Source: an uncultured Lachnospiraceae bacterium (GTDB lineage: Bacteria; Bacillota; Clostridia; Lachnospirales; Lachnospiraceae). Taken from it: a stretch of DNA of 64,000 bases. The DNA lies in contig CANOMQ010000005.1 in the NCBI GenBank assembly GCA_947567595.1, positions 1 through 64,000 on the forward strand, read 5' to 3'. Below are positions 37,298 to 45,724 of the stretch, piece by piece (position 1 is the stretch's first letter; each line of letters begins with the position of its first letter). Below the pieces are notes generated by a model. That model did no database searches. It was not told where the DNA came from and saw only the letters and a list, made by a program, of their open reading frames with translations. Made by a program: the position numbers and the translations under genes.

Positions 37298-38425
37298 GTG
37301 TATGGATACTGGACGGAAATTGTGGAATTTATGCGGAATATGTTTAACTCGACATTTAAAACAAACCCGTATTTTGACAGGGCAATCATGACGGGAATTA
37401 CCAGAGTTAGTAAAGAGTCCATATTTTCTGATCTAAATAATTTAGCAGTCGTTACCACAACATCGGATAAATATATGGAAGCATTTGGTTTTACACAGGA
37501 CGAGGTGTCGGAGGCTTTGCGCGAATTTGGGTTATCCGAAATGGAAGAGCGGATAAAGGACTGGTACGATGGATTTACGTTTGGAAAAAAATCGGATATT
37601 TATAATTCGTGGTCCATTATTAATTTTTTGGATACGAAAAAGCTGTCAACTTATTGGGCTAACACCAGTTCTAACAGCCTTGTAGGGAAGCTGATTCGTG
37701 AAGGAAGCAAGAACGTAAAAGTCATTATGGAAAATCTTTTGGATGGAGGCACGTTATGCACAAAGATAGACGAGCAGATTGTGTTTAGCCAGCTTGATTA
37801 CAATGAAGAGGCAATATGGAGCCTGCTGCTTGCAAGCGGATACCTGAAAGTAATCAGTCATACAATGGATGCCGACACCGGGGAAGAAACATATGAGCTG
37901 AAGCTTACCAATAAAGAAGTGCGTATCATGTTTCGGAATATGATAAGCGAGTGGTTTAAACGGTGCGGCTCCGCATATAACGATTTTATCAAGGCACTGC
38001 TTGAAGGTGACACGGAAGCCATGAATTACTACATGAACAAGGTAGCCCTCGCGACCTTTAGCTGCTTTGACACAGGAGCCGGTTCTTCGGAAACCACGGA
38101 ACCGGAGCGTTTTTATCACGGATTTGTGCTGGGGCTGATGGTTGACCTTGCCGACAGATATGAGATTACCTCAAACCGCGAAAGCGGATTCGGACGCTAT
38201 GACGTAATGCCGGAGCCAAGGAAGCCGTCAGACGACGCAATCATCGTGGAGTTTAAGGTTCACCGCCCGACAAACGAAAAAGATTTGGAAGCCACCGTAA
38301 ACGCGGCGCTTTTGCAGATAGAGGAGAAGCAGTACGCCGCCGCGTTGGAGGCAAAAGGCATTGCTTCCGAACGAATCCGGAAATACGGATTCGCATTTGA
38401 GGGGAAAAAGTGTCTGATAGGGTAA
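37298..38425 (+). pseudogene. AAA-ATPase-like/PD-(D/E)XK protein, N-terminus lost
   Basis: The 375-codon frame starts inside the AAA-ATPase_like domain (GYWTEIVEFMRNMFNSTFKT, ITRVSKESIFSDLNNL) and runs into the C-terminal PD-(D/E)XK nuclease domain, with the catalytic-looking segments SGFGRYDVMPEP and DDAIIVEFKV near residues 305-330. The P-loop ATPase region (about 200 residues in full-length members) is missing and replaced by the transposase scrap, with the junction at about 37290-37298. These proteins are abundant in Lachnospiraceae; their role is unknown. No proper start is left. Confidence 0.75.
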
Positions 38426-39127
38426 TTAAAGCACCGAGTAAATCCACGAAAATATAGAAGCACCGACCACCGTCAAAATCCCCGCCACCGCAATGGAAAG
38501 ACTGCTCATCGCGCCCTCAATTTCCCCAAGCTCCATCGCCTTCGCAGTCCCGATGGCGTGCGCCGAGGAACCAAGCGCAAGCCCCTTCGCAATCGGCTCC
38601 TGAATGCGAAACAGCTTAAAAACAGGCTCCGCAAGGATATTTCCCAAAACACCCGTAACCACAATCACTAAAACCGTAATATTCACATGTCCGCCAAGCT
38701 CCTCGGAAACGCTCATGCCAATCGCCGTCGTAATGGACTTTGGCAGAAACGTCACAAATTCCCGCTGGTCAAGCCCGAACAATAACGCCAGAACAAGCAC
38801 CATGACAAGGCTTGTCAGCACCCCCGACACAATCCCCGCCGCGACCGCGACCGGATATTTTTTCAGCAGCGCAAGCTGCTCGTAAAGCGGAATGGCAAGA
38901 CAGACCGTGGCAGGCGTCAAAAACCAGCTTAAATACTTCGCCCCCGCATTGTACGTATCATAATCCACCTTCATTGTCAAAAGAATAACAATCGTAACGA
39001 CAATCGAAATCAACAACGGATTAAAAATCCCGCTGTGAAACCTCTTTTTCAGCCAAGCCCCAAGCATATATGCAAGAAGGCTGATTGCCGCCCCCGCAAA
39101 AAGCGAGGTCTGCATAAACTCATTCAT
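38426..39127 (-). CDS. lrgB: LrgB-family membrane protein
   Basis: A 233-residue protein with six to seven membrane helices. The family segments FLTPATVCLAIPLYEQ, FLPKSITTAIGMSVSE, GILGN-like GVLGNILAEPVFKLF and GLALGSSAHAIGTAKA are clear. LrgAB/CidAB proteins are linked to murein hydrolase control and to pyruvate or glycolate transport. The start at 39127 overlaps lrgA by eight bases and has AAAGGG nine bases upstream; a start six codons earlier is possible. Its stop directly abuts the stop of the convergent nuclease remnant. Confidence 0.93.
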   Translation of the reverse strand: MNEFMQTSLFAGAAISLLAYMLGAWLKKRFHSGIFNPLLISIVVTIVILLTMKVDYDTYNAGAKYLSWFLTPATVCLAIPLYEQLALLKKYPVAVAAGIVSGVLTSLVMVLVLALLFGLDQREFVTFLPKSITTAIGMSVSEELGGHVNITVLVIVVTGVLGNILAEPVFKLFRIQEPIAKGLALGSSAHAIGTAKAMELGEIEGAMSSLSIAVAGILTVVGASIFSWIYSVL

Positions 39128-39482
39128 GTTTCTTACCCTTTCCATGCCTGATAATTGCCTGTGAAACCCTGCCGCTCACTGCCATCACCGCCACAAGCAC
39201 CACCACCGTAATCACCGCGACCGGCACAAGCATCGGCTGCAAAATATCCCAAGACGCCATCAACCCAACGCCCGCCGGAATAAACATCACCGGCATTACC
39301 TCAATCAGAAATTTCCCCGCTCCGCGCACCTGCTCAAGCCGAAGAGCCCCCGTCAGAAGGCAGACAAACAAAATCGCCATGCCATAAATGCTCGCCGGTA
39401 CAGGCAAGGGCAGTACCGCTTTTAGAATTTCTCCGATGAACGAGATGGAGAGGATGATTAAAAATTGTTTTAAGTAGTTCAA
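39120..39482 (-). CDS. lrgA: LrgA/CidA-family membrane protein
   Basis: A small holin-like protein of about 120 residues with four hydrophobic helices, the partner of LrgB. ISFIGEILKAVLPLPVPASIYGM is the family start region. The frame can begin at a GTG at 39500, but GTGAGG there looks like the ribosome binding site for a TTG at 39482, giving the family's usual NYLKQFLIIL beginning. It overlaps lrgB, so the two are translationally coupled. Confidence 0.9.
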   Translation of the reverse strand: MNYLKQFLIILSISFIGEILKAVLPLPVPASIYGMAILFVCLLTGALRLEQVRGAGKFLIEVMPVMFIPAGVGLMASWDILQPMLVPVAVITVVVLVAVMAVSGRVSQAIIRHGKGKKHE

Positions 39483-39737
39483 GACTAAACACTTCCTCAC
39501 TTTTATCCGATATTATATTTTGATAATATCCTTTGACATTTTAGCATAGTTGATGCTTTTTGGGAAGGAAAAGACCAGTGTATTTTGGAAGATTGATAGA
39601 AAATTTTGCATTTTTTAAATTTTCTATGGAAATTTGTAAGATATTATGTTAAACTGTATGGAAATATGAAAAAATATAAACGATTTACGATTTGGCAAAA
39701 CAACACGTAGGACGTTTGCCGACTAAGGGGGCACACA
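39483..39737. other. Divergent intergenic region, lrgA/glycan locus
   Basis: The gap is 255 bases and AT-rich. It should hold promoters for leftward lrgAB and the rightward glycan gene, but I cannot place either with confidence. A hairpin with six-base arms (GGCAAA 39694-39699, TTTGCC 39715-39720) lies just before the ribosome binding site AAGGGGG of the next gene. Confidence 0.35.
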
Positions 39738-41120
39738 ATGCGGAAGGCACAAAAGCAGGAAATCATGGAAATGCTTCATACCTTACAGGAAGCGCATGAT
39801 GAAATCAAAAAAGACATTGATAAAAAGGATTACGTGCTTGCACAGGATATTTTAAGCCAGTGTCAGGAATGTGCCATCACAATCGGAACCGCGATTGAAA
39901 AATTCGAAGGGGAAGGCTTTGTTACAGTATCCCATGTGGAAGCCTACTGTGACACTGTATTTGCGTGCTACGAGGAACTCAATGCTGATGATGTGAATGC
40001 GAATAAGATTTATAAAAACCTGAGAAAGCAGCTTGTCCGTATTGAGAACAGCGTAAAAAATGACATTCCGCTTCGTAAGGAAGTTGTATTCTTCCCATAC
40101 AAGGCTTCCATGTGGGACGCATTGGAGAGCGTTTATCTGGCGGCAAAAGAAGATCCGGACTGTGACGCGTATTGTGTTCCGATACCATATTATGATAAGA
40201 CACCGGACGGAAGACTCGGGGCAATGCATTATGAGGGAAAGGAATATCCGAAAAACATCGAAATAACGGATTGGCAGGCGTATCATTTTGAGGAAAGAAG
40301 ACCTGATGTAATTTACATACATAATCCATATGATAATTATAATCTTGTGACTTGTGTGCATTCGAGATATTTCAGCAATAACCTAAAAAAGTATACGGAT
40401 GAGCTGATTTATATACCATATTTCATATTGAGCGAAATTGAACCAGAGGATCAGGAACGAATTGACAGCATAAAACATTTCATATGGACGCCGGGGGTTA
40501 TTAATGCGGACAAAGTTATCGTGCAGTCAGAGAAAATGAAGCAGATTTACGTCAATGAATATTTCAAGGCGGCGAAGGAGAACGGGCTGCAGGGATATCA
40601 CATTGACAGGAAATACTTAGAGAAAAAGTTCTTAGGTCTTGGCTCGCCAAAGCTTGATAAGGTTGCGAACACAAGACGCAATGAGCTTGAAGTGCCTGAG
40701 GAATGGCTGAAAATCATTCAAAAACCGGACGGGAGCCGGAAGAAGATTATTTTTTATAATACAAGTGTCGGCGCATTATTGCAGCATAATGAGAAGATGC
40801 TGGCAAAAATGGAGTATGTTTTTGGCGTATTTCAGGAAAATCGGGATGAAGTGGCACTTTTGTGGCGCCCGCATCCGTTAATTAAAGCAACGGTAGAGAG
40901 TATGAGACCGCAGCTTTGGAGGGAATATGACAGGCTTGTCAGGAACTATCGGGAAGAAGGCTGGGGAATATATGATGATACGAGTGACATTGACAGGGCG
41001 ATTGCGCTGAGCGATGCGTACTATGGGGACGGCAGCAGCGTGGTGCAGATGTACCAGCAGACGGGGAAACCGATTATGATGCAGAATGTGGATATCGCCG
41101 GGAAGATAGATTCAATTTAG
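39738..41120 (+). CDS. Glycerophosphotransferase/glycosyltransferase-like surface polymer protein
   Basis: A 460-residue soluble protein. Residues 1-110 are helical and charged. The rest has the two-Rossmann look of CDP-glycerol glycerophosphotransferases and related GT-B enzymes: VVFFPYKASMWDALESVY, DVIYIHNPYDN, YIPYFILSE, a VIVQSEKMKQIY segment, KIIFYNTSVGALL, LLWRPHPLI, and a C-terminal YYGDGSSVVQMYQQTGKPIMM. The His of WRPHP and the final GDGSS match positions that bind the nucleotide in TagF-type enzymes. The exact donor is unknown. AAGGGGG precedes the ATG. Confidence 0.7.
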   Translation: MRKAQKQEIMEMLHTLQEAHDEIKKDIDKKDYVLAQDILSQCQECAITIGTAIEKFEGEGFVTVSHVEAYCDTVFACYEELNADDVNANKIYKNLRKQLVRIENSVKNDIPLRKEVVFFPYKASMWDALESVYLAAKEDPDCDAYCVPIPYYDKTPDGRLGAMHYEGKEYPKNIEITDWQAYHFEERRPDVIYIHNPYDNYNLVTCVHSRYFSNNLKKYTDELIYIPYFILSEIEPEDQERIDSIKHFIWTPGVINADKVIVQSEKMKQIYVNEYFKAAKENGLQGYHIDRKYLEKKFLGLGSPKLDKVANTRRNELEVPEEWLKIIQKPDGSRKKIIFYNTSVGALLQHNEKMLAKMEYVFGVFQENRDEVALLWRPHPLIKATVESMRPQLWREYDRLVRNYREEGWGIYDDTSDIDRAIALSDAYYGDGSSVVQMYQQTGKPIMMQNVDIAGKIDSI

Positions 41121-41222
41121 AATTTAGGAAATTTTAGAACCTTGACAATTTCATACTTTATGTCTTATAAAGAGCAGATTTGCAATAGTTTTGAAAGTTG
41201 ACAAACGGATGTTCTAAAAACC

Positions 41223-41251
41223 TTGACCGATGCATACTTTTATGATACAAT
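41223..41251 (+). promoter_or_regulatory. Promoter of the retropepsin pair (repeat copy B)
   Basis: TTGACC (41223-41228) and TACAAT (41246-41251), spacing 17. A second TTGACA with TTATAA (41142-41147 and 41165-41170, spacing 17) lies 80 bases upstream within repeat copy A. The two promoters share the spacer motif CATACTTT. Confidence 0.65.
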
Positions 41252-41300
41252 ATACCTCAATATAAGCTTATATCAGTATATTTTAAAGAAGGGTGTATAT

Positions 41301-41573
41301 ATGTTAAGGATATTAGATGAGAAGGAATTAAAGACAGACAATGAAATAGAAAGACTGTATAAAAACTGTAAGTATTTGTGCATTTTAGACAGCTTGGATA
41401 GGATTGCAGATAATGATGGTTACCTGTATTGTGTCAGTACATCAGAAGATTCTTTAAACGAGCTTTTTGATGAAAGGGATAAACTTCAGGAACAGGGAAA
41501 AATCTGTTGCATTGGCGGAAGCTACAATAATGGAGGGGCTATTGGTGTACAGTACGAATATACAAAGGAATAG
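41301..41573 (+). CDS. Small hypothetical protein, 90 residues
   Basis: An acidic, probably soluble protein (MLRILDEKELKTDNE start; the middle reads KYLCILDSLDRIADND; the end is GGSYNNGGAIGVQYEYTKE). GAAGGGTG lies just before the ATG. I do not know the family. It overlaps the retropepsin-like gene by 29 bases in another frame, so the two are very likely co-expressed. It could be a substrate, an inhibitor or a cofactor of the protease; nothing in the sequence decides this. Confidence 0.6.
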   Translation: MLRILDEKELKTDNEIERLYKNCKYLCILDSLDRIADNDGYLYCVSTSEDSLNELFDERDKLQEQGKICCIGGSYNNGGAIGVQYEYTKE

Positions 41574-41973
41574 ATTTTCGGTCAAATGTTTGACTGTGCT
41601 GGAAAATAAGTTTGTATTGAATAATTTTTTGGTTGATACCGGGGCAGTGATTACCTGCTGCAAGTACAGATATATAGATAAAGCGATATGTGAAAGAGAT
41701 GTTGCGGATTATGACACAAAAATTATTGGCGGACTTGTTAATGGCAGTGCAGTTAAGTTTTACAGATATCCGTTGAAGCAATTTACTGTTGGCAATATTA
41801 ATATGGGAAAACAGGACATATGGATAACTTTTGATGAAAGGGTGACCGATGTTGTGTTGGGAATGGATATCTTAAAGCAGATTATGCTGATTATTAATCC
41901 ATATAATCAAAAGATTTATTTTTGTAAGGATGCGGAGGACTATAAGTGTAATTTTGAGCTGATGGTTAAATAA
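41545..41973 (+). CDS. Retropepsin-like aspartic protease
   Basis: A 142-residue protein with a single aspartic-protease half. The catalytic motif is FLVDTGAVITCC (Asp-Thr-Gly), followed by the flap-like segment, and then the hydrophobic VVLGMDIL motif that closes the active site of retropepsin-like enzymes. As with viral retropepsins it would need to dimerise. The best start is GTG at 41545 with GGAGGGG six bases upstream; the frame is open further upstream. No signal peptide is seen, so it acts in the cytoplasm. The target is unknown. Confidence 0.7.
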   Translation: MYSTNIQRNRFSVKCLTVLENKFVLNNFLVDTGAVITCCKYRYIDKAICERDVADYDTKIIGGLVNGSAVKFYRYPLKQFTVGNINMGKQDIWITFDERVTDVVLGMDILKQIMLIINPYNQKIYFCKDAEDYKCNFELMVK

Positions 41974-41996
41974 GATGCAATTTAATATTGGATTGT

Positions 41997-42052
41997 AAAA
42001 AGATGTAAAGTATGAAGTTGTCAATGTAATGAAATACTTTGCATCTTTTTTT
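41997..42052 (+). terminator. Terminator of cassette 1
   Basis: The stem pairs 41998-42013 (AAAGATGTAAAGTAT) with ATACTTTGCATCTTT (42034-42048), with one mismatch and a 20-base loop, then a T-run. Its 5' arm overlaps the right-hand inverted repeat. Confidence 0.75.
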
Positions 42053-42101
42053 GCGCGATAAGATGGCATAGAAACAATAACCAGTAAATGAGGCAGATGA
42101 A

Positions 42102-43079
42102 ATGAAAGTGTTGGTAACAGGCTCCGATGGATTTATCGGCAGCCATTTGACAGAAGAGTTAGTGGAAAAGGGATATCAGGTCAGGGCATTTGTGTATTAC
42201 AATTCCTTTAATAATTGGGGATGGCTGGATACGCTTCCAAAGGGCATTATGAAAAATGTAGAAGTTTTTCAGGGAGATATCCGGGATCCGAATGGTGTAG
42301 AACAAGCTATGAAAGGCGTTGAAGCGGTATTTCATCTTGCAGCCTTGATTGCAATACCGTTCAGCTATCATTCGCCGGATACATATGTCGATACCAATGT
42401 AAAGGGAACGCTTAATGTACTACAGGCAGCTAGAAAACTGGAAACAAAACGTGTACTTGTGACCTCTACATCGGAGGTATATGGAACGGCGCAATATGTT
42501 CCGATTGATGAAAAGCATCCGTTTCAGGGGCAGTCACCGTATTCGGCTACAAAGATCGGTGCGGACAGGTTAGCAGAAAGCTTTTACCGGTCATTTCAGA
42601 TTCCCGTAACAATTGTGAGACCGTTCAATACATACGGACCAAGACAGTCGGCGAGGGCGGTCATTCCAACAATTATTACACAGCTGCTTGCAGGTAAAAC
42701 GCAGATAAAACTTGGTTCATTGACACCGACAAGGGATTTTAATTATGTAAAAGATACCGTCAATGGCTTTATATCCATTTATGAGTCTGACAAAACCGTT
42801 GGCGAGGAAATTAATATTGCAACACAGAAGGAAATTTCGATAGGAGAACTTGCCAAAGAGCTAATCAGACAAATCAATCCTGATGCAAAAATTATCTGTG
42901 ACAAGGAACGGTTAAGACCTGAAAAGAGTGAAGTCAACAGACTGCTCGGGTGCAATGAAAAGATCATGCGTCTGACAGACTGGAAGCCGCAGTATCCTTT
43001 GGAAGAGGGACTAAAACATACGATAGAGTTCATGGAAGACAATCTGAATAAGTACAAGACGGATATATACAATGTATAA
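42102..43079 (+). CDS. legB: NAD-dependent 4,6-dehydratase, LegB-like
   Basis: A 325-residue extended short-chain dehydrogenase. GSDGFIGSHL near residue 7 binds NAD, the catalytic Thr/Ser is in VTSTSEVYG, and Tyr/Lys in SPYSATKIGAD. The ALIAIPFSYHSPDTYVDTNV and ARPFNTYGPRQSARAVIPT-like segments match LegB of legionaminic acid pathways, which makes the 4-keto-6-deoxy form of nucleotide-linked GlcNAc. A GAGG nine bases upstream supports the start. A LegC-type aminotransferase normally follows; it is absent here. Confidence 0.88.
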   Translation: MKVLVTGSDGFIGSHLTEELVEKGYQVRAFVYYNSFNNWGWLDTLPKGIMKNVEVFQGDIRDPNGVEQAMKGVEAVFHLAALIAIPFSYHSPDTYVDTNVKGTLNVLQAARKLETKRVLVTSTSEVYGTAQYVPIDEKHPFQGQSPYSATKIGADRLAESFYRSFQIPVTIVRPFNTYGPRQSARAVIPTIITQLLAGKTQIKLGSLTPTRDFNYVKDTVNGFISIYESDKTVGEEINIATQKEISIGELAKELIRQINPDAKIICDKERLRPEKSEVNRLLGCNEKIMRLTDWKPQYPLEEGLKHTIEFMEDNLNKYKTDIYNV

Positions 43080-43166
43080 TAACAAGTGAGAAGGAATAAT
43101 AAATGAAATGTATAGGGAGATAGAAGATTATTGTATATGAAATGAGTAAAAGCTTGCAGGAGGATA

Positions 43167-44345
43167 ATGTCAGAACTTTTGGTAGAAGGAAGGTATTATT
43201 TATTGATTTCACTGAGGGATGAGGTCGTAATATTTGGTACAGGAATTGATGCAGTAAAGTGTGCTTATATGTTGCGTAACCGTGGAATTTATGTGAAGTA
43301 TTTTCTAAACAACAATAAAAAAATTGAATTTTTTTTGGAATGTCCAGTGTATGAACCCAGTGAATGTATTTTAGATGGGGTATTTGTGATTATTGCTGTA
43401 GGAACAACTTCAACTTATTTGAAATTGGCTCGACAGCTGGATGGACTGAATTTAGAAGAGTTTACAAATTATATCTATTATAAATGGATTGATAGAAAAT
43501 TAGTTTTATTGCATGGAAATTGTCATATGACAGTTATTGAAAGCTATTTGCAATCATCAAAAGAGTTTTCGGATAATTATGCGATTTATCCCAATCCTCT
43601 GATATATGAAAATGAAGAGGGAAGGATTGCAGACAAGGTGTTGAACAACTGTGATATTTGGATACATGAGGATATAAAGGAAGATAACGCATATGGATAT
43701 TTTTTGTCTGATGCATATATAAGATTTAAATGGGGCATACGGGGGGGTAAAAAAGAGATTACCATCCCACATCTGTTTGGACTTGGAAAGGCTTTTTTTC
43801 CTCAGTCTGCATGTAATCAAAGAAATAGAGCAATAAATAATGCAAAGGATACAAATGGGATGTTTCCACATGCTGATACTATAATTGACAGATGCGTGGA
43901 AGATGGAATGACAGTAGAAGAAATTATTGCATTTTGTGAAAGTGATTTGTCATTAAAAGAAGAAAGTATTCTTTCTAATTTTGAAAAATATATGGGGAAG
44001 ATTAAGGAGAGAGAAAAAGCATGGGATATAAAAATTTATGATTTTATAATTGAAAAATATAAAAAGGTTAAATTATTTTATGATGAAGGTCATCCCACCA
44101 ATATTATATTAGAAAAAATCTGTAAAGATATTTTATATGAGTTGGGAATTGCAGAAGAATATATTTATTCAGATATAATTTTGGATACGCACGAAAATCC
44201 GGTATATCCTGCAGTGAAACATTGTTTGCAACTGGAATGGAGTGAAGCCGAGATTAGAAGGAGTTTTTGTGCAAAGAAGATGTGTTGTTATATGGATTTT
44301 GAAGAATATATCAGGGAATACCTGTGGTGGTGCTATGGAATATAA
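43167..44345 (+). CDS. WcbI-like polysaccharide biosynthesis protein with Rossmann-like N-terminus
   Basis: A 392-residue protein. Residues 18-100 look like a small nucleotide-binding Rossmann unit (VVIFGTGIDAVKCAYMLRNRG, then a VKYFLNNNKK strand). From about 113 the sequence turns to the WcbI pattern, with LLHGNCHMTVIESYL (Gly117-Asn118-Cys119-His120). WcbI of Burkholderia is a capsule biosynthesis protein that binds CoA and is thought to modify sugars. The same type of Rossmann unit is attached to two other proteins in this locus. AGGAGG is only about three bases before the ATG, so the start is uncertain. Confidence 0.65.
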   Translation: MSELLVEGRYYLLISLRDEVVIFGTGIDAVKCAYMLRNRGIYVKYFLNNNKKIEFFLECPVYEPSECILDGVFVIIAVGTTSTYLKLARQLDGLNLEEFTNYIYYKWIDRKLVLLHGNCHMTVIESYLQSSKEFSDNYAIYPNPLIYENEEGRIADKVLNNCDIWIHEDIKEDNAYGYFLSDAYIRFKWGIRGGKKEITIPHLFGLGKAFFPQSACNQRNRAINNAKDTNGMFPHADTIIDRCVEDGMTVEEIIAFCESDLSLKEESILSNFEKYMGKIKEREKAWDIKIYDFIIEKYKKVKLFYDEGHPTNIILEKICKDILYELGIAEEYIYSDIILDTHENPVYPAVKHCLQLEWSEAEIRRSFCAKKMCCYMDFEEYIREYLWWCYGI

Positions 44346-44490
44346 AACGATTGGCGACCGCAGTATTGTCTATGTACCTAATGATAATAACATTGATTAC
44401 TATGCAATTATGTGTAAAAAACTGGCATACAGAATTATGCATGTTAATGAAGAGAGATTGATTTTGAAAATGGATAAAAAGCCACGGTGA
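44335..44490 (+). CDS. Small hypothetical frame, 51 residues
   Basis: An ATG inside the last codons of the WcbI-like gene opens a 51-codon frame (MEYKTIGDRSIVYVPND...KMDKKPR). The ribosome binding site is poor and the family is unknown. It precedes a degraded acyltransferase gene, so it may be a remnant rather than a functional gene. Confidence 0.3.
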   Translation: MEYKTIGDRSIVYVPNDNNIDYYAIMCKKLAYRIMHVNEERLILKMDKKPR

Positions 44491-44512
44491 AAGGTTAGGG
44501 TGCTGATCAATA

Positions 44513-44730
44513 ATGGAAGATATCATTTTATTAGGACTTGGAGGACATGTCCACAGCGTGGTGGACAGCATTGGGTAGGCAGAAAAATACAATGTTATCG
44601 GATTTCTTGACACGGAAGGAATGCAAGGAAAACATTTTTGAGATTATATGGTTTTAGGTACAGATGATGCATGAAACACTATTATGACAGTGGTATTAGA
44701 AATGCCTTTGTAACAATAGGCTTTTTATAA
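44513..44730 (+). pseudogene. NeuD-type sugar O/N-acyltransferase remnant
   Basis: Translation gives MEDIILLGLGGHVHSVVDSI, a stop, then YNVIGFLDTEGMQGK, a stop, DYMVLGTDDA, then after a one-base frame change YYDSGIRNAFVTIGFL and another stop. This is the N-terminal part of a NeuD/PglD-type acyltransferase (LGLGGHAHSVVDS start). At least three in-frame stops, one frameshift and loss of the hexapeptide-repeat C-terminus make it non-functional. It sits directly before the formyltransferase gene. Confidence 0.8.
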
Positions 44731-44830
44731 GGAAAGACGTGGAGGATGATAGTATGATGACAGATATAAAAAACCCCATAATACAGGGGGGGCATGGTAT
44801 AAACATATCATGCTTCGGAGGGGGTGTCAC

Positions 44831-45724
44831 ATGAGAATCGGGTATTTTGCGGACGGTCCGTGGGCGCATAAGGCATTTGAAAAAATAATAAAGGATGACT
44901 CCATAAAAATCGTTTTTATGACAGTACGGTATGACAGGAAGGATGCTGTTCTATTAAGTTTGGCAGAGCAAAATAATATTCCGGTAGAACTAAGTGATAA
45001 CATTAATTCTCATGCTTTTATGGATGCGGTGAAAACATATCAGGCTGATTTATTTGTTTCAATGTCATTCAACCAGATATTCAGGGATGAGATAAGAAAC
45101 CTTCCAAAACAGAAAACAATAAACTGCCATGCGGGGAAACTGCCCTTTTATCGGGGAAGGAATATACTGAACTGGGCGCTGATCAATGACGAACGTGAGT
45201 TTGGAATTACAGTGCATTACATGGATTCGGGGATAGATACGGGGGACATCATCTTACAGGAAACATATCCCATCACGGATTCGGATAATTATGCGACGTT
45301 GCTTGAAAGGGCTTATGACGGATGCGCAGATGTTTTATATAGGGCAATCAAGATGATTCAGGACAACAAAGTAAAGGTGATGAAACAGACAGATATTGAT
45401 CCGGTGGGCATGTACTGCGGAATGCGGACGGAAGGCGACGAGGTGATTGACTGGAACCAAAGCAGCAGGGAATTGTTTAATTTTATCAGGGCGTTATGCA
45501 CCCCGGGACCGCAGGCGGCATCATGGATAAGGGGGAATAAGATCACCATAAACAGGGCACGGATGGTTGAAGGCGCGCATGTATATAAAAACATCCCCGG
45601 GCAGGTTATCGGAAAAACGTCGGACGGGCTGTTGGTAAAAACCGGCGATACAGTGCTGGAAATAACGGAGTATACATATGCAGGAAAAGTTAGGATAGGA
45701 GACAGGCTGAAAGACCATGAGTAA
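44831..45724 (+). CDS. Formyltransferase-family sugar-modifying enzyme
   Basis: A 297-residue protein of the formyl_trans_N fold (methionyl-tRNA formyltransferase-like, also used by sugar N-formyltransferases). The catalytic triad positions are Asn98 and His100 (INCHAGKLPFYRG) and Asp136 (DSGIDTGDI). A C-terminal OB-like domain follows (about 205-297). A GGAGGGGGTG site stands before the ATG at 44831. It overlaps neuB by eight bases, so it belongs to the nonulosonic acid operon rather than to translation. It would formylate an amino sugar using formyl-tetrahydrofolate; the acceptor is inferred. Confidence 0.8.
   Translation: MRIGYFADGPWAHKAFEKIIKDDSIKIVFMTVRYDRKDAVLLSLAEQNNIPVELSDNINSHAFMDAVKTYQADLFVSMSFNQIFRDEIRNLPKQKTINCHAGKLPFYRGRNILNWALINDEREFGITVHYMDSGIDTGDIILQETYPITDSDNYATLLERAYDGCADVLYRAIKMIQDNKVKVMKQTDIDPVGMYCGMRTEGDEVIDWNQSSRELFNFIRALCTPGPQAASWIRGNKITINRARMVEGAHVYKNIPGQVIGKTSDGLLVKTGDTVLEITEYTYAGKVRIGDRLKDHE

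Larger units (their letters stand above)
41138..42052. mobile_element. Inverted-repeat-flanked cassette 1 (retropepsin pair)
   Basis: Left copy A (41138-41166) contains TTGACAATTTCATACTTTA; the right copy (41999-42024) read on the other strand contains TTGACAACTTCATACTTTA. The match runs over about 25 bases with three differences. A related direct copy B (41219-41246) lies inside. The cassette carries two overlapping small genes. The right copy also forms the 5' arm of a terminator hairpin. No transposase is inside, so the mobility claim is inference. Confidence 0.45.

Noticed and set aside
37116-37391. A 91-residue protein starting at 37116
   Set aside because: The first two thirds are a transposase fragment and the rest is an out-of-frame translation of the AAA-ATPase remnant, so the frame is chimeric.
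44760-44830. CCCC/GGGG inverted repeat before the formyltransferase as a terminator or riboswitch
   Set aside because: Only four paired bases, no T-run, and the following ribosome binding site is open.
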